From an uncultured Paraprevotella sp. (lineage in GTDB: Bacteria; Bacteroidota; Bacteroidia; Bacteroidales; Bacteroidaceae), in NCBI GenBank assembly GCA_944321365.1, contig CALULA010000003.1:1-64000 (forward strand): DNA of 64,000 bases. Reading direction: 5' to 3'. This document shows positions 1 through 6,399 of the stretch, piece after piece. Numbering within the stretch: the first letter of the stretch is position 1; each line of letters starts with the position of its first letter. The position numbers and the translations under genes are program-made. Under the pieces are notes generated by a model, which saw nothing but the letters and a program-made list of their open reading frames with translations, searched no databases and was not told the DNA's origin.

Positions 1-1015
1 TGTTTATAATCGCAGTTGCGGAACTAATAGCGTTCAACGCATCTTGTGCGTTTACTTTATCCACATCCACCTTCAATATATTAAACACATACTTATCGGG
101 AAGTATCTGCCCGCCATTATTCTCAACGACTGCACGTCTTTTGTCCAACACAGCCTTTACAAAGTCATTCATAGGAACAACCAACGGTTTTTCCGTTTTG
201 CGCATACGGATTGATATTTTGTCGCTGGCGACATTCTTCCATTTCAAAGTAAGTATGTCAGATATTCTAATGCCTGTATAACATTCAAACAAGAATAATT
301 CCCGTGCATCGTATAACGGACTTTGTAACCGCAATTTCAAATCTTGGATTTTACGGATTTCGTCTATCTCCAAATATGTTCTTTCCGTCTGTTCACGTTT
401 GAATTTTATTTTGCGGAACGGATTACCCGTTTCATCCATATCATAATTGCGATAAATATCCCCTACCAATTTTGCCAATGCTTTCAAATTGACGGTGGAG
501 GTGTTCCTATTGTTGCCAAGGTGGTTCATCAAGTAATCCTCATACTCCTTAATGAAATCCAAGGATATGGACTTAATCGGTAAAGTTTCCTTGCCAACAT
601 ATTGGCGCAATTTTTTAACGACTGATTTGTATTTCTTGTATGTAGCGTGCTTTTGGCTCTTGCGAAGATTTTCAATATACTTCTCGGCATACTCAAATAA
701 ATCAAATGATGTTCTATCGTTGATTTTGTTTCTGATTGTTTCTATGCTTACGGAGTCATCTTTTAAAAACAGGAAACAAGTCTCTTTTTCCAATTCGCCT
801 CTTCTTTGAGAGATAACGGCATTTAACCCTTCTGCATTGGGATGTTGCTTTTTCACACATTGCTCTTTATCGTTCCAATATTTGGGGTCGAGATGCAATA
901 GTGTTTTGTACGTTACTTTTCTGTCTTTGGTGATGCGCAAACATACTGGAGCTTCATTTGTGGATTTCGATAATTTCTCCCGTCTGATTACTACTTTAAA
1001 TTTTGCTACTGTCAT
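1..1015 (-). CDS. Tyrosine site-specific recombinase (integrase), C-terminus cut by window edge
   Basis: The minus strand is open from an ATG at 1015 down to base 1, about 338 codons. It starts MTVAKFKVVIRREKLSKS, followed by a segment typical of the arm-type DNA-binding region of Bacteroidetes integrases (LRITKDRKVTYKTLLHLDPK). Next comes a SAM-like core-binding helical domain around residues 105-200 (FDLFEYAEKYIENLRKS). The start of the catalytic domain has the first catalytic Arg near residue 250 in CYTGIRISDILTLKW and the beta-hairpin Lys in RMRKTEKPLVVP. The HxxR motif and Tyr nucleophile would lie beyond base 1. Such enzymes insert and excise conjugative or mobilisable elements and usually sit at the element end, so the element probably extends leftward. 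Codon use is visibly AT-richer than the genes after 2157. The partner genes and attachment site are unseen, so the element type is unknown. Confidence 0.9.
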   Translation of the reverse strand, partial: MTVAKFKVVIRREKLSKSTNEAPVCLRITKDRKVTYKTLLHLDPKYWNDKEQCVKKQHPNAEGLNAVISQRRGELEKETCFLFLKDDSVSIETIRNKINDRTSFDLFEYAEKYIENLRKSQKHATYKKYKSVVKKLRQYVGKETLPIKSISLDFIKEYEDYLMNHLGNNRNTSTVNLKALAKLVGDIYRNYDMDETGNPFRKIKFKREQTERTYLEIDEIRKIQDLKLRLQSPLYDARELFLFECYTGIRISDILTLKWKNVASDKISIRMRKTEKPLVVPMNDFVKAVLDKRRAVVENNGGQILPDKYVFNILKVDVDKVNAQDALNAISSATAIIN

Positions 1016-1068
1016 TTCTACTTTAATTTAATTCGGTTCAACATTCGTTTTTTTGCTTGCAAGCCACG

Positions 1069-1090
1069 GGGTAAAACATGGGTAAAACAT
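1069..1090. repeat. Tandem 11-bp direct repeat upstream of the integrase
   Basis: GGGTAAAACAT occurs twice back to back (1069-1079 and 1080-1090), starting 54 bp upstream of the integrase ATG. The flanks also form an imperfect dyad: CGGGGTAAA before and TTTACGCCCCG after. Directly repeated short motifs beside an integrase gene are typical of recombinase arm-type sites or of operators for integrase expression. Which applies here is an inference. Confidence 0.6.
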
Positions 1091-1250
1091 TTACGCCCCG
1101 TTTCCTGTGAATAATGGAAATAAGAATGAAAGTTCCAAATCACAAATAGTCGCACAAGAAACTGAAAATCAGTAACCAAATTATTTTAGTTAAAAAATGC
1201 TGGAAAATGGGAGTAACCTGTATTAGAACTGGTGGCACCACTAAAAATCA

Positions 1251-1281
1251 GAGAGTTACAGAAATGTAGCTCTCTTTTTTT
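1251..1281 (+). terminator. Rho-independent terminator
   Basis: Stem GAGAGTTAC (1251-1259) pairs with GTAGCTCTC (1266-1274) with one G-U pair, a 6-nt loop and a run of seven T. On the minus strand the same stem is followed by a weaker U-rich stretch, so it may also end the minus-strand gene 1327-2004. No plus-strand gene that it would terminate is visible upstream. That fits a junction where the original upstream gene was displaced or lies outside. Confidence 0.75.
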
Positions 1282-1326
1282 ATTTTTCGCAGCAGAGTGC
1301 TTTTTTGCAGCCGTTGGGTATGTAAA

Positions 1327-2004
1327 TTACAAAATGTGTAGCAGTTTAGCCAGTGATTCCTCGTCTTTCCAGCTCCAAAAGCGGTCTTCGGTCATGGTGC
1401 GCAATCTTTTGCGTTCGGCTTTGGTGTAACGGCTCATAACAGGACGTTCCTTGGCTGGAATGACATCTCCGTTGAGAACGAAGAAGTATTCGCGTCGGAT
1501 TGGGAACATTTTTGCTTTAGCCTGTGCTTCATGATTGTCCAGTTCTATCAGACCGATGTTGCCGTTGATGTCTATTTGTGCAAAAGGCAATCCCTCTCCG
1601 CTTTGGTCGCGTCCTCCGAATCCGTCTTTCCGGCCTTTCATTTCGTAGAGGTCTATTGTTCTGACGCAGACCAGCATTTTGCTGCTGTCTTCCTCAACAA
1701 TGCGGGCCATTCGGTTTTCGACAGGAATGTATAGGCTGTCGCCAAAAGTCACTCTGTGGATATTGCTCAGGTCGGCTTCTATGGATTTGCCGTTCTGCAT
1801 GAAGTAGAACTTGCTGCCGTCTAAATAGATATTTCCTTTTACTTGTTTACGACTGCCGAACATCATGGTGACGGTAGCGTCGCGGAAAGCGTGATATTCA
1901 TACGGTATGTCCGTCCGTTCTTCTTCCTGGACCTGCTGGGCCATGATTGGTGTGCAGCAAAGTCCGGCACTTATGACAGAAAGTAAAAAGCTGGATATTC
2001 TCAT
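1327..2004 (-). CDS. Secreted hypothetical protein, 225 aa
   Basis: A type I signal peptide is clear (MRISSFLLSVISAGLCCTPIMAQQ, cleavage likely after MAQ). The mature part begins with an acidic linker and then short beta-rich segments (VKGNIYLDGSKFYFMQNG; ADLSNIHRVTFGDSLYIP). It ends with a basic helix and an Arg/Trp-rich tail (RKRLRTMTEDRFWSWKDEES). I do not recognise a characterised family. Similar small secreted proteins are common in Bacteroidales, but no function can be given. The gene is transcribed divergently from hflX. A -7 box at 2059-2066 on its strand supports the ATG at 2004. Confidence 0.8.
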   Translation of the reverse strand: MRISSFLLSVISAGLCCTPIMAQQVQEEERTDIPYEYHAFRDATVTMMFGSRKQVKGNIYLDGSKFYFMQNGKSIEADLSNIHRVTFGDSLYIPVENRMARIVEEDSSKMLVCVRTIDLYEMKGRKDGFGGRDQSGEGLPFAQIDINGNIGLIELDNHEAQAKAKMFPIRREYFFVLNGDVIPAKERPVMSRYTKAERKRLRTMTEDRFWSWKDEESLAKLLHIL

Positions 2005-2040
2005 TATGCTTAAATGTTGAAGGGCGGGTGAGATCCGTCT

Positions 2041-2090
2041 ATAGGGTTTTTATTGTTACAAATATAGCAGATTTGGATGAAAAACCCTAT
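2041..2090. repeat. Perfect 11-bp inverted repeat around a promoter
   Basis: ATAGGGTTTTT (2041-2051) and AAAAACCCTAT (2080-2090) are exact inverted arms 28 bp apart. They bracket the minus-strand -7 box at 2059-2066 and are followed by a plus-strand T run (2091-2096). The arrangement could be an operator for the secreted-protein gene or a terminator-like hairpin insulating the two divergent promoters. Confidence 0.55.
2059..2066 (-). promoter_or_regulatory. -7 box for the 225-aa secreted protein
   Basis: The minus strand reads TATATTTG, an exact match to the Bacteroidetes -7 consensus TAnnTTTG, about 55 bp upstream of the ATG. I see no TTTG at the -33 position, so only half of the promoter is supported. 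Confidence 0.5.
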
Positions 2091-2097
2091 TTTTTTG

Positions 2098-2129
2098 TTT
2101 GTTTTCCCACGTACTTTTGCGTATTTTTG
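2098..2129 (+). promoter_or_regulatory. Candidate promoter of hflX
   Basis: TTTG at 2098-2101 and TATTTTTG at 2122-2129, with a 20-bp spacer, match the Bacteroidetes -33/-7 pattern. The -7 box ends 27 bp before the hflX ATG. A second -7-like box, TACTTTTG, lies at 2112-2119. Confidence 0.5.
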
Positions 2130-2156
2130 CCTTTTGTATAAAGAGAATGTAGCGAA

Positions 2157-3419
2157 ATGAAGGATTTTGTAATATCCGAAGCACAGGCTGAAACTGCAGT
2201 ACTGGTGGGATTGATTACGCAGACACAGAATGAAAGAAAGACCCAAGAGTATCTTGATGAATTGGAATTTCTGGCGCATACGGCAGGTGCTGTTACCGTG
2301 AAAAGGTTTACACAGCGGGTGAACGGGCCTAATTCCGTCACTTATGTGGGCAAGGGAAAGCTGGATGAGATACGGGCTTATATTGAGGCGGAAGAAGAGG
2401 CTGAACGTGAGATAGGCATGGTCATTTTTGATGACGAACTGTCGGCCAAACAGTTGCGGAATATAGAAAAAGAGCTGAAGGTCAAGATTTTGGACCGCAC
2501 GTCACTGATTCTGGATATTTTTGCCATGCGTGCCCAGACGGCCAACGCCAAGACGCAGGTGGAATTGGCGCAATACCGTTATATGCTGCCACGTCTGCAA
2601 CGCCTGTGGACTCACTTGGAGCGTCAGGGCGGTGGCTCAGGTTCCGGCGGTGGAAAAGGCTCTGTGGGTTTGCGCGGCCCCGGTGAGACCCAGTTGGAAA
2701 TGGACCGCCGTATCATTCTTAACCGGATGTCGTTGCTCAAACAGCGGCTGGCAGAAATAGACCGGCAGAAAACCACCCAGCGGAGTAACCGTGGGCGGAT
2801 GGTGAGAGTTGCTTTAGTGGGGTATACCAACGTCGGGAAAAGCACGTTGATGAACTTGCTGTCGAAGAGTGAGGTTTTTGCCGAGAACAAGCTTTTTGCC
2901 ACGCTCGACACTACGGTGCGCAAGGTTATCATAGACAATCTGCCTTTTCTTCTGTCCGATACGGTAGGATTCATCCGCAAATTGCCCACAGACCTTATTG
3001 AGTCGTTCAAGAGTACACTCGACGAGGTGCGTGAGGCCGACCTGTTGCTCCACGTGGTGGACATGGCTCATCCCGATTTTGAGGAACAGATTCAAGTCGT
3101 GGAACAGACATTGGCCGATTTGGGGTGCAGTGATAAACCGTCGATGATCGTGTTTAACAAGATAGATGCTTACCGTTGGGTGGAGAAAGAAGAGGATGAT
3201 CTCACACCGCCGACGCGTGAGAATGTTTCGTTGTCGGAGCTGATGAACACTTGGATGGCACGTCGCAACGACAACTGCATTTTTATCTCGGCAAGGGAGA
3301 AAACGAACATCGACGGACTGCGGAAAGTGCTTTATGATAAAGTGCGTGAGTTGCACGTCCAGAAGTATCCCTACAACGATTTTCTTTTTGATAAATACGA
3401 GGAAGAAGAGACGGAATAG
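2157..3419 (+). CDS. hflX: GTPase HflX (ribosome-associated)
   Basis: This 420-residue protein has HflX architecture: the N-terminal HflX domain (about residues 15-130), a glycine-rich linker (GGGSGSGGGKGSVGLRGPGE), then a G domain. The GTPase motifs are G1 GYTNVGKST near residue 221, G3 DTVGF near 267, G4 NKID near 333 and G5 SAREKTN near 378. HflX binds the 50S subunit and is known to split stalled or stress-arrested ribosomes. Length is normal, and the short acidic C-terminal tail (EEEETE) is common in Bacteroidetes. The ATG at 2157 follows a matching promoter. Fumarase follows 61 bp downstream from its own -7 box, so co-transcription is not required. Confidence 0.96.
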   Translation: MKDFVISEAQAETAVLVGLITQTQNERKTQEYLDELEFLAHTAGAVTVKRFTQRVNGPNSVTYVGKGKLDEIRAYIEAEEEAEREIGMVIFDDELSAKQLRNIEKELKVKILDRTSLILDIFAMRAQTANAKTQVELAQYRYMLPRLQRLWTHLERQGGGSGSGGGKGSVGLRGPGETQLEMDRRIILNRMSLLKQRLAEIDRQKTTQRSNRGRMVRVALVGYTNVGKSTLMNLLSKSEVFAENKLFATLDTTVRKVIIDNLPFLLSDTVGFIRKLPTDLIESFKSTLDEVREADLLLHVVDMAHPDFEEQIQVVEQTLADLGCSDKPSMIVFNKIDAYRWVEKEEDDLTPPTRENVSLSELMNTWMARRNDNCIFISAREKTNIDGLRKVLYDKVRELHVQKYPYNDFLFDKYEEEETE

Positions 3420-3431
3420 CGGAAAAACCGC

Positions 3432-3439
3432 TATCTTTG
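3432..3439 (+). promoter_or_regulatory. -7 box for fumarase
   Basis: TATCTTTG is an exact -7 consensus 41 bp upstream of the fumarase ATG. It lies in the descending arm of a small hairpin (ATAGCGG 3416-3422 with CCGCTAT 3428-3434) that spans the hflX stop codon. No clear -33 TTTG is visible. Confidence 0.55.
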
Positions 3440-3480
3440 CATGCAGTAACAGTAATGGTTTAAACTAAATAAAAGCAATT

Positions 3481-5124
3481 ATGGCAAATGTTCCCGAATT
3501 CAAGTATGCTCCTATGTTCCAGTTGGGAAAGGACGATACTGAATATTATTTGCTGACCAAGGATTATGTGTCGGTCAGTGAGTTTGAAGGCCATCCCATC
3601 TTGAAGGTGGCCCCTGAAGGTCTGACGGCTATGGCCAATGCCGCATTTCGTGATGTTTCGTTCATGTTGCGTCGTTCACATAATGAGCAGGTGGCTAAAA
3701 TACTGAGCGATCCGGAGGCCAGTGACAACGACAAATATGTGGCTCTGACGTTCCTTCGCAATGCGGAAGTAGCCAGTAAAGGCGTGCTCCCTTTCTGTCA
3801 GGATACCGGTACGGCCATCATCCACGGGGAGAAGGGCCAGCAAGTGTGGACCGGTTATTGCGACGAGGAAGCTTTGTCGAAGGGCGTTTATAAGACTTAC
3901 ACGGAGGAAAACCTGCGCTACAGTCAGAATGCCCCGTTGAGCATGTATGAGGAAGTGAATACGCGTTGCAATCTGCCGGCGCAGATCGACATCGAGGCGA
4001 CCGAAGGCATGGAGTATCGTTTCCTGTGCGTGACCAAAGGAGGCGGCTCGGCCAACAAGACATATTTGTATCAGGAGACGAAAGCCATCCTGAATCCGGC
4101 TACATTGGTGCCTTTCATGATTGAGAAGATGAAGAGCCTCGGTACGGCTGCCTGTCCGCCTTATCATATCGCTTTCGTCATCGGTGGTACGTCGGCTGAG
4201 AAGAATTTGCTGACAGTGAAGCTGGCTTCGACTCATTATTATGACAGTCTGCCTACGACAGGTGATGCGACGGGACGCGCTTTCCGCGATGTTGAGCTTG
4301 AAAAGCAAGTTCTGGAAGAGGCGCACAAGATTGGGCTGGGCGCACAGTTCGGCGGGAAATACTTGGCACACGATGTGCGCATCATCCGTTTGCCGCGTCA
4401 CGGTGCTTCCTGTCCCGTGGGACTGGGCGTGTCTTGCTCCGCCGATCGCAACATCAAGTGCAAGATTGATAAGGACGGTATCTGGATAGAGAAGCTTGAC
4501 AGTAATCCGGGCGAGCTGATTCCCGAAGAGCTGCGTCGGGCCGGTGAGGGAGACGTTGTGAGAGTAGATCTGAACCGTCCGATGAAAGAAATTCTGGCTC
4601 AGCTGGATAAGTATCCGGTGGCTACACGTCTTTCGCTGAACGGTACGATTATTGTGGGCCGTGATATTGCTCATGCCAAACTGAAAGAGCGTCTGGACCG
4701 TGGCGAAGATTTGCCGCAATACATTAAGGATCATCCCATTTATTATGCCGGCCCGGCTAAGACACCGGCAGGCATGGCCTGCGGTTCCATGGGACCGACT
4801 ACGGCCAACCGGATGGATCCTTACGTAGATTTGTTCCAGAGTCATGGCGGTTCGATGATTATGTTGGCTAAAGGCAACCGCAGTCAGGTGGTGACCGATG
4901 CCTGCAAGAAGCACGGCGGTTTCTATCTGGGGTCCATTGGAGGTCCGGCAGCCATCCTGGCACAGAACAACATCAAGAGTATCGAATGTCTGGAATATCC
5001 GGAACTGGGCATGGAGGCCATCTGGAAGATTGAGGTGGAAGACTTCCCCGCATTCATTCTGGTGGACAACAAGGGCAACGATTTCTTCAAGCAGATCAAG
5101 CCCTGGACACCTTGCAAGAAATAG
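3481..5124 (+). CDS. fumB: Fumarate hydratase class I (4Fe-4S, oxygen-sensitive)
   Basis: At 547 residues the length matches class I fumarases of the E. coli FumA/FumB type, which interconvert fumarate and malate in the cytoplasm. The three cluster-ligand cysteines are present at residues about 106 (LPFCQDTGT), 225 (GTAACPPYH) and 319 ([11 protein letters not shown]), matching E. coli positions 105, 224 and 318. The C-terminal TtdB-like half carries [18 protein letters not shown] and [12 protein letters not shown]. In anaerobic Bacteroidales it serves the reductive branch from oxaloacetate to succinate. The start is set by the conserved N-terminus and a -7 box 41 bp upstream. The a/b isozyme symbol is nominal; class I membership is certain. 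Confidence 0.96.
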   Translation: MANVPEFKYAPMFQLGKDDTEYYLLTKDYVSVSEFEGHPILKVAPEGLTAMANAAFRDVSFMLRRSHNEQVAKILSDPEASDNDKYVALTFLRNAEVASKGVLPFCQDTGTAIIHGEKGQQVWTGYCDEEALSKGVYKTYTEENLRYSQNAPLSMYEEVNTRCNLPAQIDIEATEGMEYRFLCVTKGGGSANKTYLYQETKAILNPATLVPFMIEKMKSLGTAACPPYHIAFVIGGTSAEKNLLTVKLASTHYYDSLPTTGDATGRAFRDVELEKQVLEEAHKIGLGAQFGGKYLAHDVRIIRLPRHGASCPVGLGVSCSADRNIKCKIDKDGIWIEKLDSNPGELIPEELRRAGEGDVVRVDLNRPMKEILAQLDKYPVATRLSLNGTIIVGRDIAHAKLKERLDRGEDLPQYIKDHPIYYAGPAKTPAGMACGSMGPTTANRMDPYVDLFQSHGGSMIMLAKGNRSQVVTDACKKHGGFYLGSIGGPAAILAQNNIKSIECLEYPELGMEAIWKIEVEDFPAFILVDNKGNDFFKQIKPWTPCKK

Positions 5125-5137
5125 CCGGACGCTCGTT

Positions 5138-5158
5138 CCCACCTGACATGCGGGTGGG
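5138..5158 (+). terminator. Hairpin downstream of fumarase
   Basis: CCCACCTG (5138-5145) pairs with CGGGTGGG (5151-5158) around a 5-nt loop, 13 bp after the stop codon. There is no T-run after it, so termination is plausible but not proven. Confidence 0.4.
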
Positions 5159-5741
5159 GTGTCTCCGGAAGTGTACGGTCGCTGCGCAGGTCATTTCCTG
5201 CGTGGCGACTGCTTTTTTGTCCGTTACCGACCCTCGGCTGCGTGGCAGATGTTTATGGACGGGGGCGAGGCGGCCTTTTTTGTGCGCAAGACCTTCCGGA
5301 GTTTTGCGGGAGACTTTCTGGAGTCTTGCAGAATACTTTTCCCGTTTTTCCGCAAGAGATGCGGGGCGGCACGTGCCGTTCTTTACGGCCTGTGTGGCTG
5401 CTGTGCTACTGTCTGCAGGTGTGTAACCTGCTTGTTACATCCTGCGTTATGTGATTTTTCGGACCTTTTTCTGTTACATTCCCTTCCATTCTGTTTCCTT
5501 GTCGGGTTTTTGTGGGGAGTTATGGCTGCCGTTTGCGGACACAAATCGGGTGCGCTCCGGGCGTTTTTCTGTGTCTGGAAGTGCTTTTATATGCTAAAAT
5601 GTGCAAAATACACCCAAAGATTTTAGTCTGTCTAAATTAGCCGTATTCTTTTTATTCTTGTCTATTTTGTTGAGTGTCAGTTTGTTTTAATGGTTTTCGG
5701 GCGTCTAATTTAGTCAGACTCTCAGCCTTATTTTTTTAGTG
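5159..5741. other. Long non-coding gap with G/C hairpin motifs
   Basis: Open frames here give Cys/Phe-rich translations with no recognisable domain, so I treat the gap as non-coding. Between 5275 and 5357 it carries repeated motifs of the TTTGTGCGCAAG, TTTTGCGGG and TTTTTCCGCAAG type, which recur in the other large gaps of the window (near 31785-32165, 38058-38110 and 58924-59022). The 3' half is AT-rich and contains the inverted repeat at 5625-5720, just before the sigma-factor promoter. Confidence 0.6.
5625..5720. repeat. 16-bp inverted repeat (15/16) with 64-bp interior
   Basis: AGTCTGTCTAAATTAG (5625-5640) and CTAATTTAGTCAGACT (5705-5720) are inverted copies with one mismatch. The right arm ends 21 bp before the -33 element of the ECF sigma-factor promoter. 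Candidates are a paired operator, a recombinase-inverted switch, or the ends of a miniature element. No open frame lies inside. Confidence 0.6.
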
Positions 5742-5772
5742 TTTGTTTTTTGTTTTCTCCACTTTATCTTTG
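5742..5772 (+). promoter_or_regulatory. Promoter of the ECF sigma-factor gene
   Basis: TTTG at 5742-5745, a 19-bp spacer and TATCTTTG at 5765-5772 form an exact Bacteroidetes housekeeping promoter. Transcription would begin roughly 7-10 bp downstream. This excludes the longer reading frame that starts upstream at 5739 and supports the ATG at 5814. Confidence 0.8.
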
Positions 5773-5813
5773 TCCGCAGAATCATTCATCAACCATATTT
5801 AAAAGATAATACC

Positions 5814-6338
5814 ATGAACCCGACTTGTTCCATTGAATACATAGAAATCGTGACTCAGGCTTACAACCGCTATCGGAGTCATCTGGTGGCTTACATAGAA
5901 AAGCGGATCAACGATCATGATGCGGCAGAAGATTTTGTGCAAGATATTTTTTTCCGTCTGCTGGACAGTCAGATCCTGATTTGTGCGGCTACAGCCAGGT
6001 CTTATCTGTTCCTTATGGCGGGCAACATGGTCTGTGATTATTTCCGGCGGAGGCGGTGCCATGCGGAGATGCTCTCCTATATGTATGACGCCATACAGCC
6101 TGTCAGTCCCGCAACGGCAGACGCATGTGTGGACTGCAAGCGGCTGGCGCGGAACGAATGGCGGTGTGTGTGCGGCATGCCGCTGCAAAGGAAAGCCGTT
6201 TATATCATGAGCCGCTATGAGGGTCGGAAGATATCGGAGATAGCCGGGCTGCTGCATTTGCGTCCGCGTACGGTGGAGACTCATCTGTTCATGGGGCGGC
6301 GCGAGGTGCGCAGCCGTCTGAAGGCCATGGGGGTGTGA
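5814..6338 (+). CDS. ECF-family RNA polymerase sigma factor
   Basis: 174 residues from the ATG at 5814 (MNPTCSIEYIEIV). Region 2 lies around residues 20-85 (AYIEKRINDHDAAEDFVQDI, then AGNMVCDYFRRRR). Region 4 is a helix-turn-helix around 125-170 (QRKAVYIMSRYEGRKISEIA, then RPRTVETHLFMGRREVRSRL). This is the two-domain ECF layout. Bacteroidetes ECF factors that control Sus loci are normally followed by a FecR-type anti-sigma gene and paired with a SusC carrying an STN domain. Neither is present here: the next gene, 61 bp downstream, is a secreted protein, and both SusC proteins lack STN. The factor heads the long operon and may be controlled at transcription or by a distant anti-sigma factor; that is an inference. 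Confidence 0.92.
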   Translation: MNPTCSIEYIEIVTQAYNRYRSHLVAYIEKRINDHDAAEDFVQDIFFRLLDSQILICAATARSYLFLMAGNMVCDYFRRRRCHAEMLSYMYDAIQPVSPATADACVDCKRLARNEWRCVCGMPLQRKAVYIMSRYEGRKISEIAGLLHLRPRTVETHLFMGRREVRSRLKAMGV

Positions 6339-6399
6339 CAGAGAAAAGTGATTTTGCTATATATCAGATATCGTGATTATTAACTTAAATGTTTTACTT

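Larger units (their letters stand above)
1016..1326. other. Intergenic: integrase upstream region and probable element/chromosome junction
   Basis: This 311-bp gap has no credible gene. It contains a tandem 11-bp repeat at 1069-1090 and a hairpin terminator at 1251-1281. Because integrase genes usually lie next to an attachment site, the junction between mobile element and chromosome is probably here. No tRNA or tmRNA 3' end with a T-loop is recognisable and the other element end is not in the window, so the att core cannot be assigned. Confidence 0.5.

Noticed and set aside
1211-1281. Possible tRNA or tmRNA 3' end (CTGGTGGCACCACT before a terminator)
   Set aside because: No T-loop GTTCRANNC, D-arm or anticodon arm can be folded upstream, and the CCA is not at the right place. 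Only the terminator is kept.
3676-5142. 488-codon minus-strand open frame opposite fumarase
   Set aside because: It is the antisense shadow of a highly conserved gene. Its translation is His/Arg/Leu-rich, without domains.
5159-5626. 155-codon plus-strand open frame after fumarase
   Set aside because: The translation is Cys/Phe-rich and low in charged residues, with no domain, signal or ribosome-binding site. It runs through the hairpin-motif gap and two other frames are also open there.
5739-5813. Longer start for the ECF sigma factor
   Set aside because: The extension lies inside an exact -33/-7 promoter and adds hydrophobic residues not found in the family.
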